From assembly GCA_963682175.1 (NCBI GenBank), contig OY821771.1, positions 24,324,201-24,388,200 of the forward strand: 64,000 nt of DNA, written 5' to 3'. The stretch's first letter is position 1. Each line of letters opens with the position of its first letter. This DNA comes from Triglochin maritima (lineage: Eukaryota > Streptophyta > Magnoliopsida > Alismatales > Juncaginaceae). The notes beneath the pieces were generated by a model, which was not told the origin of the DNA, did no database searches, and was given only the letters and a program-made list of their open reading frames with translations. A program made the position numbers and the translations under genes. Below are positions 36,101 to 49,631 of the stretch, in pieces.

Positions 36101-39100
36101 AGAGCGAGAAGTGGAGAGAGGAGAGAGAAGGAGACTGTGAATGAAGGAAAAGGAGAGAGACATAGAGAAGGAGAGAGGGCGAGGCAGTCGGTAAGTGAGC
36201 TAGACGGAGAAAGACAAGGAGAAGGAGAGAGAGAAGGAAGAGGAGACTGGAAGGGAAGGAGAGAAGGAAAGAGGGAGGGAGAAGTAGAGACAAAAGGTAA
36301 GGAGAGAGAGAAATAGAGAGAAGGAGAAGGGGGAGAGACAAGGAGAACGAGAGGAGTGAGAGAGAGTGAAGGCGACGGAGAGGAAAAGAAAAGGGAGGAG
36401 GAGAGAGAAGGACAAGCGAAGCAGGAGGAGAGAGATGAGAGAAAGAGAAGGAGGGAGGAGAAGGAGACGAGAAGGAGAAGGAGAGAGAGGACAAGGAGAG
36501 AAGAATAAGGTCACACAGAGAGAAGGAGAAGGGGAGAGTAGATAAGGAGTGAGAGGGGAGGACAATGGGGGTGAGAGGGGAGGAGAGCGAGAAGGAGACG
36601 AGGAGAGGAGGGACAGGGGAGTAGGAGGAGGAGGAGAGAGAAGGAAAGAGAGAGAAGAAGGAGGAGAGCGAGAGAGTACGATAGAGTGAGAGAGGAGGGG
36701 AGAGAGAGATGGACAAGGAGAGAGAAGTAGAGGGAGAGGGAGGAGGGAAGGAGACGGAGAGAGGGAGAAGAGCGGAGATGGGAAGGAGAAGGAGAGAGAG
36801 GGAAGAGAAGAGAAGCAAGAGGAGAAGGCAAGCGAGGGAGAGAGAGAGACAAGAGAGAGAAGGAGAAGGAAAAGGGGAAAGAGAAGGAGGGGTATTGAAG
36901 TAGAGGAGAAGGAGAGAGAGGGAAGGAGATTGAAGACGAAGAGTGAAGGATAAGGAGAGAGAAGATAGAAGGGAAGAGAGAATCAGAGAGAGGAGTGAGA
37001 AGGAGAGAGCGCGGGGCAACAAGAGAGTGGAAAACAAGGAGAAGGAGGGGGGAGAGAGAGAAGGAAATGGGGAAACAAGGAGAGAGGGAGAGACGGAGGG
37101 AGAGAGCTAGAAGGAGAAGGAGAGAGAGGAGAGGTGGACAGAGGGGGAGAAGGGCAAGGAGAGAGGGAGGAGAGATGGAGAAGTAGAGAGAACAATAGAG
37201 AAGGAGAGCGATAAGGAGCGAAACGGAGAAGGGTAGAGAGTGAATTAGAGCGAGAAGTGGAGAGAGGAGAGAGAAGGAGACTGTGAATGAAGGAAAAGGA
37301 GAGAGACATAGAGAAGGAGAGAGGGCGAGGCAGTCGGTAAGTGAGCTAGACGGAGAAAGACAAGGAGAAGGAGAGAGAGAAGGAAGAGGAGACTGGAAGG
37401 GAAGGAGAGAAGGAAAGAGGGAGGGAGAAGTAGAGACAAAAGGTAAGGAGAGAGAGAAATAGAGAGAAGGAGAAGGGGGAGAGACAAGGAGAACGAGAGG
37501 AGTGAGAGAGAGTGAAGGCGACGGAGAGGAAAAGAAAAGGGAGGAGGAGAGAGAAGGACAAGCGAAGCAGGAGGAGAGAGATGAGAGAAAGAGAAGGAGG
37601 GAGGAGAAGGAGACGAGAAGGAGAAGGAGAGAGAGGACAAGGAGAGAAGAATAAGGTCACACAGAGAGAAGGAGAAGGGGAGAGTAGATAAGGAGTGAGA
37701 GGGGAGGACAATGGGGGTGAGAGGGGAGGAGAGCGAGAAGGAGACGAGGAGAGGAGGGACAGGGGAGTAGGAGGAGGAGGAGAGAGAAGGAAAGAGAGAG
37801 AAGAAGGAGGAGAGCGAGAGAGTACGATAGAGTGAGAGAGGAGGGGAGAGAGAGATGGACAAGGAGAGAGAAGTAGAGGGAGAGGGAGGAGGGAAGGAGA
37901 CGGAGAGAGGGAGAAGAGCGGAGATGGGAAGGAGAAGGAGAGAGAGGGAAGAGAAGAGAAGCAAGAGGAGAAGGCAAGCGAGGGAGAGAGAGAGACAAGA
38001 GAGAGAAGGAGAAGGAAAAGGGGAAAGAGAAGGAGGGGTATTGAAGTAGAGGAGAAGGAGAGAGAGGGAAGGAGATTGAAGACGAAGAGTGAAGGATAAG
38101 GAGAGAGAAGATAGAAGGGAAGAGAGAATCAGAGAGAGGAGTGAGAAGGAGAGAGCGCGGGGCAACAAGAGAGTGGAAAACAAGGAGAAGGAGGGGGGAG
38201 AGAGAGAAGGAAATGGGGAAACAAGGAGAGAGGGAGAGACGGAGGGAGAGAGCTAGAAGGAGAAGGAGAGAGAGGAGAGGTGGACAGAGGGGGAGAAGGG
38301 CAAGGAGAGAGGGAGGAGAGATGGAGAAGTAGAGAGAACAATAGAGAAGGAGAGCGATAAGGAGCGAAACGGAGAAGGGTAGAGAGTGAATTAGAGCGAG
38401 AAGTGGAGAGAGGAGAGAGAAGGAGACTGTGAATGAAGGAAAAGGAGAGAGACATAGAGAAGGAGAGAGGGCGAGGCAGTCGGTAAGTGAGCTAGACGGA
38501 GAAAGACAAGGAGAAGGAGAGAGAGAAGGAAGAGGAGACTGGAAGGGAAGGAGAGAAGGAAAGAGGGAGGGAGAAGTAGAGACAAAAGGTAAGGAGAGAG
38601 AGAAATAGAGAGAAGGAGAAGGGGGAGAGACAAGGAGAACGAGAGGAGTGAGAGAGAGTGAAGGCGACGGAGAGGAAAAGAAAAGGGAGGAGGAGAGAGA
38701 AGGACAAGCGAAGCAGGAGGAGAGAGATGAGAGAAAGAGAAGGAGGGAGGAGAAGGAGACGAGAAAGAGAAGGAGAGAGAGGACAAGGAGAGAAGAATAA
38801 GGTCACACAGAGAGAAGGAGAAGGGGAGAGTAGATAAGGAGTGAGAGGGGAGGACAATGGGGGTGAGAGGGGAGGAGAGCGAGAAGGAGACGAGGAGAGG
38901 AGGGACAGGGGAGTAGGAGGAGGAGGAGAGAGAAGGAAAGAGAGAGAAGAAGGAGGAGAGCGAGAGAGTACGATAGAGTGAGAGAGGAGGGGAGAGAGAG
39001 ATGGACAAGGAGAGAGAAGTAGAGGGAGAGGGAGGAGGGAAGGAGACGGAGAGAGGGAGAAGAGCGGAGATGGGAAGGAGAAGGAGAGAGAGGGAAGAGA

Positions 39101-40475
39101 AGAGAAGCAAGAGGAGAAGGCAAGCGAGGGAGAGAGAGAGACAAGAGAGAGAAGGAGAAGGAAAAGGGGAAAGAGAAGGAGGGGTATTGAAGTAGAGGAG
39201 AAGGAGAGAGAGGGAAGGAGATTGAAGACGAAGAGTGAAGGATAAGGAGAGAGAAGATAGAAGGGAAGAGAGAATCAGAGAGAGGAGTGAGAAGGAGAGA
39301 GCGCGGGGCAACAAGAGAGTGGAAAACAAGGAGAAGGAGGGGGGAGAGAGAGAAGGAAATGGGGAAACAAGGAGAGAGGGAGAGACGGAGGGAGAGAGCT
39401 AGAAGGAGAAGGAGAGAGAGGAGAGGTGGACAGAGGGGGAGAAGGGCAAGGAGAGAGGGAGGAGAGATGGAGAAGTAGAGAGAACAATAGAGAAGGAGAG
39501 CGATAAGGAGCGAAACGGAGAAGGGTAGAGAGTGAATTAGAGCGAGAAGTGGAGAGAGGAGAGAGAAGGAGACTGTGAATGAAGGAAAAGGAGAGAGACA
39601 TAGAGAAGGAGAGAGGGCGAGGCAGTCGGTAAGTGAGCTAGACGGAGAAAGACAAGGAGAAGGAGAGAGAGAAGGAAGAGGAGACTGGAAGGGAAGGAGA
39701 GAAGGAAAGAGGGAGGGAGAAGTAGAGACAAAAGGTAAGGAGAGAGAGAAATAGAGAGAAGGAGAAGGGGGAGAGACAAGGAGAACGAGAGGAGTGAGAG
39801 AGAGTGAAGGCGACGGAGAGGAAAAGAAAAGGGAGGAGGAGAGAGAAGGACAAGCGAAGCAGGAGGAGAGAGATGAGAGAAAGAGAAGGAGGGAGGAGAA
39901 GGAGACGAGAAGGAGAAGGAGAGAGAGGACAAGGAGAGAAGAATAAGGTCACACAGAGAGAAGGAGAAGGGGAGAGTAGATAAGGAGTGAGAGGGGAGGA
40001 CAATGGGGGTGAGAGGGGAGGAGAGCGAGAAGGAGACGAGGAGAGGAGGGACAGGGGAGTAGGAGGAGGAGGAGAGAGAAGGAAAGAGAGAGAAGAAGGA
40101 GGAGAGCGAGAGAGTACGATAGAGTGAGAGAGGAGGGGAGAGAGAGATGGACAAGGAGAGAGAAGTAGAGGGAGAGGGAGGAGGGAAGGAGACGGAGAGA
40201 GGGAGAAGAGCGGAGATGGGAAGGAGAAGGAGAGAGAGGGAAGAGAAGAGAAGCAAGAGGAGAAGGCAAGCGAGGGAGAGAGAGAGACAAGAGAGAGAAG
40301 GAGAAGGAAAAGGGGAAAGAGAAGGAGGGGTATTGAAGTAGAGGAGAAGGAGAGAGAGGGAAGGAGATTGAAGACGAAGAGTGAAGGATAAGGAGAGAGA
40401 AGATAGAAGGGAAGAGAGAATCAGAGAGAGGAGTGAGAAGGAGAGAGCGCGGGGCAACAAGAGAGTGGAAAACAA
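30162..40475 (+). repeat. Homogeneous 1146-bp subarray U27-U35
   Basis: Nine consecutive units are exactly 1146 bp, ending at 31307, 32453, 33599, 34745, 35891, 37037, 38183, 39329 and 40475. By eye and by translation in several frames I find only three differences: G>A at 30409 and at 34993 (tgtgaatg to tgtaaatg, four units apart) and a private G>A at 38766. All carry gcgaggcag. This is the expected picture of very recent amplification or efficient gene conversion. It is also a stretch where an assembler could collapse or expand copies unnoticed. Confidence 0.94.
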
Positions 40476-43400
40476 GGAGAAGGAGGGGGGAGAGAGAGAA
40501 GGAAATGGGGAAACAAGGAGAGAGGGAGAGACGGAGGGAGAGAGCTAGAAGGAGAAGGAGAGAGAGGAGAGGTGGACAGAGGGGGAGAAGGGCAAGGAGA
40601 GAGGGAGGAGAGATGGAGAAGTAGAGAGAACAATAGAGAAGGAGAGCGATAAGGAGCGAAACGGAGAAGGGTAGAGAGTGAATTAGAGCGAGAAGTGGAG
40701 AGAGGAGAGAGAAGGAGACTGTGAATGAAGGAAAAGGAGAGAGACATAGAGAAGGAGAGAGGGCGATGGAGTCGGTAAGTGAGCTAGACGGAGAAAGACA
40801 AGGAGAAGGAGAGAGAGAAGGAAGAGGAGACTGGAAGGGAAGGAGAGAAGGAAAGAGGGAGGGAGAAGTAGAGACAAAAGGTAAGGAGAGAGAGAAATAG
40901 AGAGAAGGAGAAGGGGGAGAGACAAGGAGAACGAGAGGAGTGAGAGAGAGTGAAGGCGGCGGAGAGGAAAAGAAAAGGGAGGAGGAGAGAGAAGGACAAG
41001 CGAAGCAGGAGGAGAGAGATGAGAGAAAGAGAAGGAGGGAGGAGAAGGAGACGAGAAGGAGAAGGAGAGAGAGGACAAGGAGAGAAGAATAAGGTCACAC
41101 AGAGAGAAGGAGAAGGGGAGAGTAGATAAGGAGTGAGAGGGGAGGACAATGGGGGTGAGAGGGGAGGAGAGCGAGAAGGAGACGAGGAGAGGAGGGACAG
41201 GGGAGTAGGAGGAGGAGGAGAGAGAAGGAAAGAGAGAGAAGAAGGAGGAGAGCGAGAGAGTACGATAGAGTGAGAGAGGAGGGGAGAGAGAGATGGACAA
41301 GGAGAGAGAAGTAGAGGGAGAGGGAGGAGGGAAGGAGACGGAGAGAGGGAGAAGAGCGGAGATGGGAAGGAGAAGGAGAGAGAGGGAAGAGAAGAGAAGC
41401 AAGAGGAGAAGGCAAGCGAGGGAGAGAGAGAGATAAGAGAGAGAAGGAGAAGGAAAAGGGGAAAGAGAAGGAGGGGTATTGAAGTAGAGGAGAAGGAGAG
41501 AGAGGGAAGGAGATTGAAGACGAAGAGTGAAGGATAAGGAGAGAGAAGATAGAAGGGAAGAGAGAATCAGAGAGAGGAGTGAGAAGGAGAGAGCGCGGGG
41601 CAACAAGAGAGTGGAAAACAAGGAGAAGGAGGGGGGAGAGAGAGAAGGAAATGGGGAAACAAGGAGAGAGGGAGAGACGGAGGGAGAGAGCTAGAAGGAG
41701 AAGGAGAGAGAGGAGAGGTGGACAGAGGGGGAGAAGGGCAAGGAGAGAGGGAGGAGAGATGGAGAAGTAGAGAGAACAATAGAGAAGGAGAGCGATAAGG
41801 AGCGAAACGGAGAAGGGTAGAGAGTGAATTAGAGCGAGAAGTGGAGAGAGGAGAGAGAAGGAGACTGTGAATGAAGGAAAAGGAGAGAGACATAGAGAAG
41901 GAGAGAGGGCGAGGGAGTCGGTAAGTGAGCTAGACGGAGAAAGACAAGGAGAAGGAGAGAGAGAAGGAAGAGGAGACTGGAAGGGAAGGAGAGAAGGAAA
42001 GAGGGAGGGAGAAGTAGAGACAAAAGGTAAGGAGAGAGAGAAATAGAGAGAAGGAGAAGGGGGAGAGACAAGGAGAACGAGAGGAGTGAGAGAGAGTGAA
42101 GGCGACGGAGAGGAAAAGAAAAGGGAGGAGGAGAGAGAAGGACAAGCGAAGCAGGAGGAGAGAGATGAGAGAAAGAGAAGGAGGGAGGAGAAGGAGACGA
42201 GAAGGAGAAGGAGAGAGAGGACAAGGAGAGAAGAATAAGGTCACACAGAGAGAAGGAGAAGGGGAGAGTAGATAAGGAGTGAGAGGGGAGGACAATGGGG
42301 GTGAGAGGGGAGGAGAGCGAGAAGGAGACGAGGAGAGGAGGGACAGGGGAGTAGGAGGAGGAGGAGAGAGAAGGAAAGAGAGAGAAGAAGGAGGAGAGCG
42401 AGAGAGTACGATAGAGTGAGAGAGGAGGGGAGAGAGAGATGGACAAGGAGAGAGAAGTAGAGGGAGAGGGAGGAGGGAAGGAGACGGAGAGAGGGAGAAG
42501 AGCGGAGATGGGAAGGAGAAGGAGAGAGAGGGAAGAGAAGAGAAGCAAGAGGAGAAGGCAAGCGAGGGAGAGAGAGAGACAAGAGAGAGAAGGAGAAGGA
42601 AAAGGGGAAAGAGAAGGAGGGGTATTGAAGTAGAGGAGAAGGAGAGAGAGGGAAGGAGATTGAAGACGAAGAGTGAAGGATAAGGAGAGAGAAGATAGAA
42701 GGGAAGAGAGAATCAGAGAGAGGAGTGAGAAGGAGAGAGCGCGGGGCAACAAGAGAGTGGAAAACAAGGAGAAGGAGGGGGGAGAGAGAGAAGGAAATGG
42801 GGAAACAAGGAGAGAGGGAGAGAGCTAGAAGGAGAAGGAGAGAGAGGAGAGGTGGACAGAGGGGGAGAAGGGCAAGGAGAGAGGGAGGAGAGATGGAGAA
42901 GTAGAGAGAACAATAGAGAAGGAGAGCGATAAGGAGCGAAACGGAGAAGGGTAGAGAGTGAATTAGAGCGAGAAGTGGAGAGAGGAGAGAGAAGGAGACT
43001 GTGAATGAAGGAAAAGGAGAGAGACATAGAGAAGGAGAGAGGGCGAGGCAGTCGGTAAGTGAGCTAGACGGAGAAAGACAAGGAGAAGGAGAGAGAGAAG
43101 GAAGAGGAGACTGGAAGGGAAGGAGAGAAGGAAAGAGGGAGGGAGAAGTAGAGACAAAAGGTAAGGAGAGAGAGAAATAGAGAGAAGGAGAAGGGGGAGA
43201 GACAAGGAGAACGAGAGGAGTGAGAGAGAGTGAAGGCGACGGAGAGGAAAAGAAAAGGGAGGAGGAGAGAGAAGGACAAGCGAAGCAGGAGGAGAGAGAT
43301 GAGAGAAAGAGAAGGAGGGAGGAGAAGGAGACGAGAAGGAGAAGGAGAGAGAGGACAAGGAGAGAAGAATAAGGTCACACAGAGAAAAGGAGAAGGGGAG

Positions 43401-43901
43401 AGTAGATAAGGAGTGAGAGGGGAGGACAATGGGGGTGAGAGGGGAGGAGAGCGAGAAGGAGACGAGGAGAGGAGGGACAGGGGAGTAGGAGGAGGAGGAG
43501 AGAGAAGGAAAGAGAGAGAAGAAGGAGGAGAGCGAGAGAGTACGATAGAGTGAGAGAGGAGGGGAGAGAGAGATGGACAAGGAGAGAGAAGTAGAGGGAG
43601 AGGGAGGAGGGAAGGAGACGGAGAGAGGGAGAAGAGCGGAGATGGGAAGGAGAAGGAGAGAGAGGGAAGAGAAGAGAAGCAAGAGGAGAAGGCAAGCGAG
43701 GGAGAGAGAGAGACAAGAGAGAGAAGGAGAAGGAAAAGGGGAAAGAGAAGGAGGGGTATTGAAGTAGAGGAGAAGGAGAGAGAGGGAAGGAGATTGAAGA
43801 CGAAGAGTGAAGGATAAGGAGAGAGAAGATAGAAGGGAAGAGAGAATCAGAGAGAGGAGTGAGAAGGAGAGAGCGCGGGGCAACAAGAGAGTGGAAAACA
43901 A
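40476..43901 (+). repeat. Marker set of the 9156-bp duplication, copy 1 (U36-U38)
   Basis: Units end at 41621, 42767 and 43901 (1146, 1146, 1134 bp). Markers in order: gcgagggag-type spacing restored in U36 and U37, A>G at 40959, C>T at 41434 (gagacaag to gagataag), 12-bp loss near 42820-42824, return to gcgaggcag in U38, and G>A at 43386. All recur 9156 bp downstream. U36 also has a private G>T at 40767. The A>G and the 12-bp loss have the same 1.86-kb spacing as in U24-U26, so this is a second-generation copy of that earlier segment. Confidence 0.93.
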
Positions 43902-46900
43902 GGAGAAGGAGGGGGGAGAGAGAGAAGGAAATGGGGAAACAAGGAGAGAGGGAGAGACGGAGGGAGAGAGCTAGAAGGAGAAGGAGAGAGAGGAGAGGTG
44001 GACAGAGGGGGAGAAGGGCAAGGAGAGAGGGAGGAGAGATGGAGAAGTAGAGAGAACAATAGAGAAGGAGAGCGATAAGGAGCGAAACGGAGAAGGGTAG
44101 AGAGTGAATTAGAGCGAGAAGTGGAGAGAGGAGAGAGAAGGAGACTGTGAATGAAGGAAAAGGAGAGAGACATAGAGAAGGAGAGAGGGCGAGGCAGTCG
44201 GTAAGTGAGCTAGACGGAGAAAGACAAGGAGAAGGAGAGAGAGAAGGAAGAGGAGACTGGAAGGGAAGGAGAGAAGGAAAGAGGGAGGGAGAAGTAGAGA
44301 CAAAAGGTAAGGAGAGAGAGAAATAGAGAGAAGGAGAAGGGGGAGAGACAAGGAGAACGAGAGGAGTGAGAGAGAGTGAAGGCGACGGAGAGGAAAAGAA
44401 AAGGGAGGAGGAGAGAGAAGGACAAGCGAAGTAGGAGGAGAGAGATGAGAGAAAGAGAAGGAGGGAGGAGAAGGAGACGAGAAGGAGAAGGAGAGAGAGG
44501 ACAAGGAGAGAAGAATAAGGTCACACAGAGAGAAGGAGAAGGGGAGAGTAGATAAGGAGTGAGAGGGGAGGACAATGGGGGTGAGAGGGGAGGAGAGCGA
44601 GAAGGAGACGAGGAGAGGAGGGACAGGGGAGTAGGAGGAGGAGGAGAGAGAAGGAAAGAGAGAGAAGAAGGAGGAGAGCGAGAGAGTACGATAGAGTGAG
44701 AGAGGAGGGGAGAGAGAGATGGACAAGGAGAGAGAAGTAGAGGGAGAGGGAGGAGGGAAGGAGACGGAGAGAGGGAGAAGAGCGGAGATGGGAAGGAGAA
44801 GGAGAGAGAGGGAAGAGAAGAGAAGCAAGAGGAGAAGGCAAGCGAGGGAGAGAGAGAGACAAGAGAGAGAAGGAGAAGGAAAAGGGGAAAGAGAAGGAGG
44901 GGTATTGAAGTAGAGGAGAAGGAGAGAGAGGGAAGGAGATTGAAGACGAAGAGTGAAGGATAAGGAGAGAGAAGATAGAAGGGAAGAGAGAATCAGAGAG
45001 AGGAGTGAGAAGGAGAGAGCGCGGGGCAACAAGAGAGTGGAAAACAAGGAGAAGGAGGGGGGAGAGAGAGAAGGAAATGGGGAAACAAGGAGAGAGGGAG
45101 AGACGGAGGGAGAGAGCTAGAAGGAGAAGGAGAGAGAGGAGAGGTGGACAGAGGGGGAGAAGGGCAAGGAGAGAGGGAGGAGAGATGGAGAAGTAGAGAG
45201 AACAATAGAGAAGGAGAGCGATAAGGAGCGAAACGGAGAAGGGTAGAGAGTGAATTAGAGCGAGAAGTGGAGAGAGGAGAGAGAAGGAGACTGTGAATGA
45301 AGGAAAAGGAGAGAGACATAGAGAAGGAGAGAGGGCGAGGCAGTCGGTAAGTGAGCTAGACGGAGAAAGACAAGGAGAAGGAGAGAGAGAAGGAAGAGGA
45401 GACTGGAAGGGAAGGAGAGAAGGAAAGAGGGAGGGAGAAGTAGAGACAAAAGGTAAGGAGAGAGAGAAATAGAGAGAAGGAGAAGGGGGAGAGACAAGGA
45501 GAACGAGAGGAGTGAGAGAGAGTGAAGGCGACGGAGAGGAAAAGAAAAGGGAGGAGGAGAGAGAAGGACAAGCGAAGCAGGAGGAGAGAGATGAGAGAAA
45601 GAGAAGGAGGGAGGAGAAGGAGACGAGAAGGAGAAGGAGAGAGAGGACAAGGAGAGAAGAATAAGGTCACACAGAGAGAAGGAGAAGGGGAGAGTAGATA
45701 AGGAGTGAGAGGGGAGGACAATGGGGGTGAGAGGGGAGGAGAGCGAGAAGGAGACGAGGAGAGGAGGGACAGGGGAGTAGGAGGAGGAGGAGAGAGAAGG
45801 AAAGAGAGAGAAGAAGGAGGAGAGCGAGAGAGTACGATAGAGTGAGAGAGGAGGGGAGAGAGAGATGGACAAGGAGAGAGAAGTAGAGGGAGAGGGAGGA
45901 GGGAAGGAGACGGAGAGAGGGAGAAGAGCGGAGATGGGAAGGAGAAGGAGAGAGAGGGAAGAGAAGAGAAGCAAGAGGAGAAGGCAAGCGAGGGAGAGAG
46001 AGAGACAAGAGAGAGAAGGAGAAGGAAAAGGGGAAAGAGAAGGAGGGGTATTGAAGTAGAGGAGAAGGAGAGAGAGGGAAGGAGATTGAAGACGAAGAGT
46101 GAAGGATAAGGAGAGAGAAGATAGAAGGGAAGAGAGAATCAGAGAGAGGAGTGAGAAGGAGAGAGCGCGGGGCAACAAGAGAGTGGAAAACAAGGAGAAG
46201 GAGGGGGGAGAGAGAGAAGGAAATGGGGAAACAAGGAGAGAGGGAGAGACGGAGGGAGAGAGCTAGAAGGAGAAGGAGAGAGAGGAGAGGTGGACAGAGG
46301 GGGAGAAGGGCAAGGAGAGAGGGAGGAGAGATGGAGAAGTAGAGAGAACAATAGAGAAGGAGAGCGATAAGGAGCGAAACGGAGAAGGGTAGAGAGTGAA
46401 TTAGAGCGAGAAGTGGAGAGAGGAGAGAGAAGGAGACTGTGAATGAAGGAAAAGGAGAGAGACATAGAGAAGGAGAGAGGGCGAGGCAGTCGGTAAGTGA
46501 GCTAGACGGAGAAAGACAAGGAGAAGGAGAGAGAGAAGGAAGAGGAGACTGGAAGGGAAGGAGAGAAGGAAAGAGGGAGGGAGAAGTAGAGACAAAAGGT
46601 AAGGAGAGAGAGAAATAGAGAGAAGGAGAAGGGGGAGAGACAAGGAGAACGAGAGGAGTGAGAGAGAGTGAAGGCGACGGAGAGGAAAAGAAAAGGGAGG
46701 AGGAGAGAGAAGGACAAGCGAAGCAGGAGGAGAGAGATGAGAGAAAGAGAAGGAGGGAGGAGAAGGAGACGAGAAGGAGAAGGAGAGAGAGGACAAGGAG
46801 AGAAGAATAAGGTCACACAGAGAGAAGGAGAAGGGGAGAGTAGATAAGGAGTGAGAGGGGAGGACAATGGGGGTGAGAGGGGAGGAGAGCGAGAAGGAGA

Positions 46901-49631
46901 CGAGGAGAGGAGGGACAGGGGAGTAGGAGGAGGAGGAGAGAGAAGGAAAGAGAGAGAAGAAGGAGGAGAGCGAGAGAGTACGATAGAGTGAGAGAGGAGG
47001 GGAGAGAGAGATGGACAAGGAGAGAGAAGTAGAGGGAGAGGGAGGAGGGAAGGAGACGGAGAGAGGGAGAAGAGCGGAGATGGGAAGGAGAAGGAGAGAG
47101 AGGGAAGAGAAGAGAAGCAAGAGGAGAAGGCAAGCGAGGGAGAGAGAGAGACAAGAGAGAGAAGGAGAAGGAAAAGGGGAAAGAGAAGGAGGGGTATTGA
47201 AGTAGAGGAGAAGGAGAGAGAGGGAAGGAGATTGAAGACGAAGAGTGAAGGATAAGGAGAGAGAAGATAGAAGGGAAGAGAGAATCAGAGAGAGGAGTGA
47301 GAAGGAGAGAGCGCGGGGCAACAAGAGAGTGGAAAACAAGGAGAAGGAGGGGGGAGAGAGAGAAGGAAATGGGGAAACAAGGAGAGAGGGAGAGACGGAG
47401 GGAGAGAGCTAGAAGGAGAAGGAGAGAGAGGAGAGGTGGACAGAGGGGGAGAAGGGCAAGGAGAGAGGGAGGAGAGATGGAGAAGTAGAGAGAACAATAG
47501 AGAAGGAGAGCGATAAGGAGCGAAACGGAGAAGGGTAGAGAGTGAATTAGAGCGAGAAGTGGAGAGAGGAGAGAGAAGGAGACTGTGAATGAAGGAAAAG
47601 GAGAGAGACATAGAGAAGGAGAGAGGGCGAGGCAGTCGGTAAGTGAGCTAGACGGAGAAAGACAAGGAGAAGGAGAGAGAGAAGGAAGAGGAGACTGGAA
47701 GGGAAGGAGAGAAGGAAAGAGGGAGGGAGAAGTAGAGACAAAAGGTAAGGAGAGAGAGAAATAGAGAGAAGGAGAAGGGGGAGAGACAAGGAGAACGAGA
47801 GGAGTGAGAGAGAGTGAAGGCGACGGAGAGGAAAAGAAAAGGGAGGAGGAGAGAGAAGGACAAGCGAAGCAGGAGGAGAGAGATGAGAGAAAGAGAAGGA
47901 GGGAGGAGAAGGAGACGAGAAGGAGAAGGAGAGAGAGGACAAGGAGAGAAGAATAAGGTCACACAGAGAGAAGGAGAAGGGGAGAGTAGATAAGGAGTGA
48001 GAGGGGAGGACAATGGGGGTGAGAGGGGAGGAGAGCGAGAAGGAGACGAGGAGAGGAGGGACAGGGGAGTAGGAGGAGGAGGAGAGAGAAGGAAAGAGAG
48101 AGAAGAAGGAGGAGAGCGAGAGAGTACGATAGAGTGAGAGAGGAGGGGAGAGAGAGATGGACAAGGAGAGAGAAGTAGAGGGAGAGGGAGGAGGGAAGGA
48201 GACGGAGAGAGGGAGAAGAGCGGAGATGGGAAGGAGAAGGAGAGAGAGGGAAGAGAAGAGAAGCAAGAGGAGAAGGCAAGCGAGGGAGAGAGAGAGACAA
48301 GAGAGAGAAGGAGAAGGAAAAGGGGAAAGAGAAGGAGGGGTATTGAAGTAGAGGAGAAGGAGAGAGAGGGAAGGAGATTGAAGACGAAGAGTGAAGGATA
48401 AGGAGAGAGAAGATAGAAGGGAAGAGAGAATCAGAGAGAGGAGTGAGAAGGAGAGAGCGCGGGGCAACAAGAGAGTGGAAAACAAGGAGAAGGAGGGGGG
48501 AGAGAGAGAAGGAAATGGGGAAACAAGGAGAGAGGGAGAGACGGAGGGAGAGAGCTAGAAGGAGAAGGAGAGAGAGGAGAGGTGGACAGAGGGGGAGAAG
48601 GGCAAGGAGAGAGGGAGGAGAGATGGAGAAGTAGAGAGAACAATAGAGAAGGAGAGCGATAAGGAGCGAAACGGAGAAGGGTAGAGAGTGAATTAGAGCG
48701 AGAAGTGGAGAGAGGAGAGAGAAGGAGACTGTGAATGAAGGAAAAGGAGAGAGACATAGAGAAGGAGAGAGGGCGAGGCAGTCGGTAAGTGAGCTAGACG
48801 GAGAAAGACAAGGAGAAGGAGAGAGAGAAGGAAGAGGAGACTGGAAGGGAAGGAGAGAAGGAAAGAGGGAGGGAGAAGTAGAGACAAAAGGTAAGGAGAG
48901 AGAGAAATAGAGAGAAGGAGAAGGGGGAGAGACAAGGAGAACGAGAGGAGTGAGAGAGAGTGAAGGCGACGGAGAGGAAAAGAAAAGGGAGGAGGAGAGA
49001 GAAGGACAAGCGAAGCAGGAGGAGAGAGATGAGAGAAAGAGAAGGAGGGAGGAGAAGGAGACGAGAAGGAGAAGGAGAGAGAGGACAAGGAGAGAAGAAT
49101 AAGGTCACACAGAGAGAAGGAGAAGGGGAGAGTAGATAAGGAGTGAGAGGGGAGGACAATGGGGGTGAGAGGGGAGGAGAGCGAGAAGGAGACGAGGAGA
49201 GGAGGGACAGGGGAGTAGGAGGAGGAGGAGAGAGAAGGAAAGAGAGAGAAGAAGGAGGAGAGCGAGAGAGTACGATAGAGTGAGAGAGGAGGGGAGAGAG
49301 AGATGGACAAGGAGAGAGAAGTAGAGGGAGAGGGAGGAGGGAAGGAGACGGAGAGAGGGAGAAGAGCGGAGATGGGAAGGAGAAGGAGAGAGAGGGAAGA
49401 GAAGAGAAGCAAGAGGAGAAGGCAAGCGAGGGAGAGAGAGAGACAAGAGAGAGAAGGAGAAGGAAAAGGGGAAAGAGAAGGAGGGGTATTGAAGTAGAGG
49501 AGAAGGAGAGAGAGGGAAGGAGATTGAAGACGAAGAGTGAAGGATAAGGAGAGAGAAGATAGAAGGGAAGAGAGAATCAGAGAGAGGAGTGAGAAGGAGA
49601 GAGCGCGGGGCAACAAGAGAGTGGAAAACAA
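43902..49631 (+). repeat. Homogeneous 1146-bp subarray U39-U43
   Basis: Five units of 1146 bp end at 45047, 46193, 47339, 48485 and 49631, all of the gcgaggcag type. The only difference I see is a private C>T at 44432 in U39. They are indistinguishable from U28-U30 and U32-U33. Confidence 0.94.
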
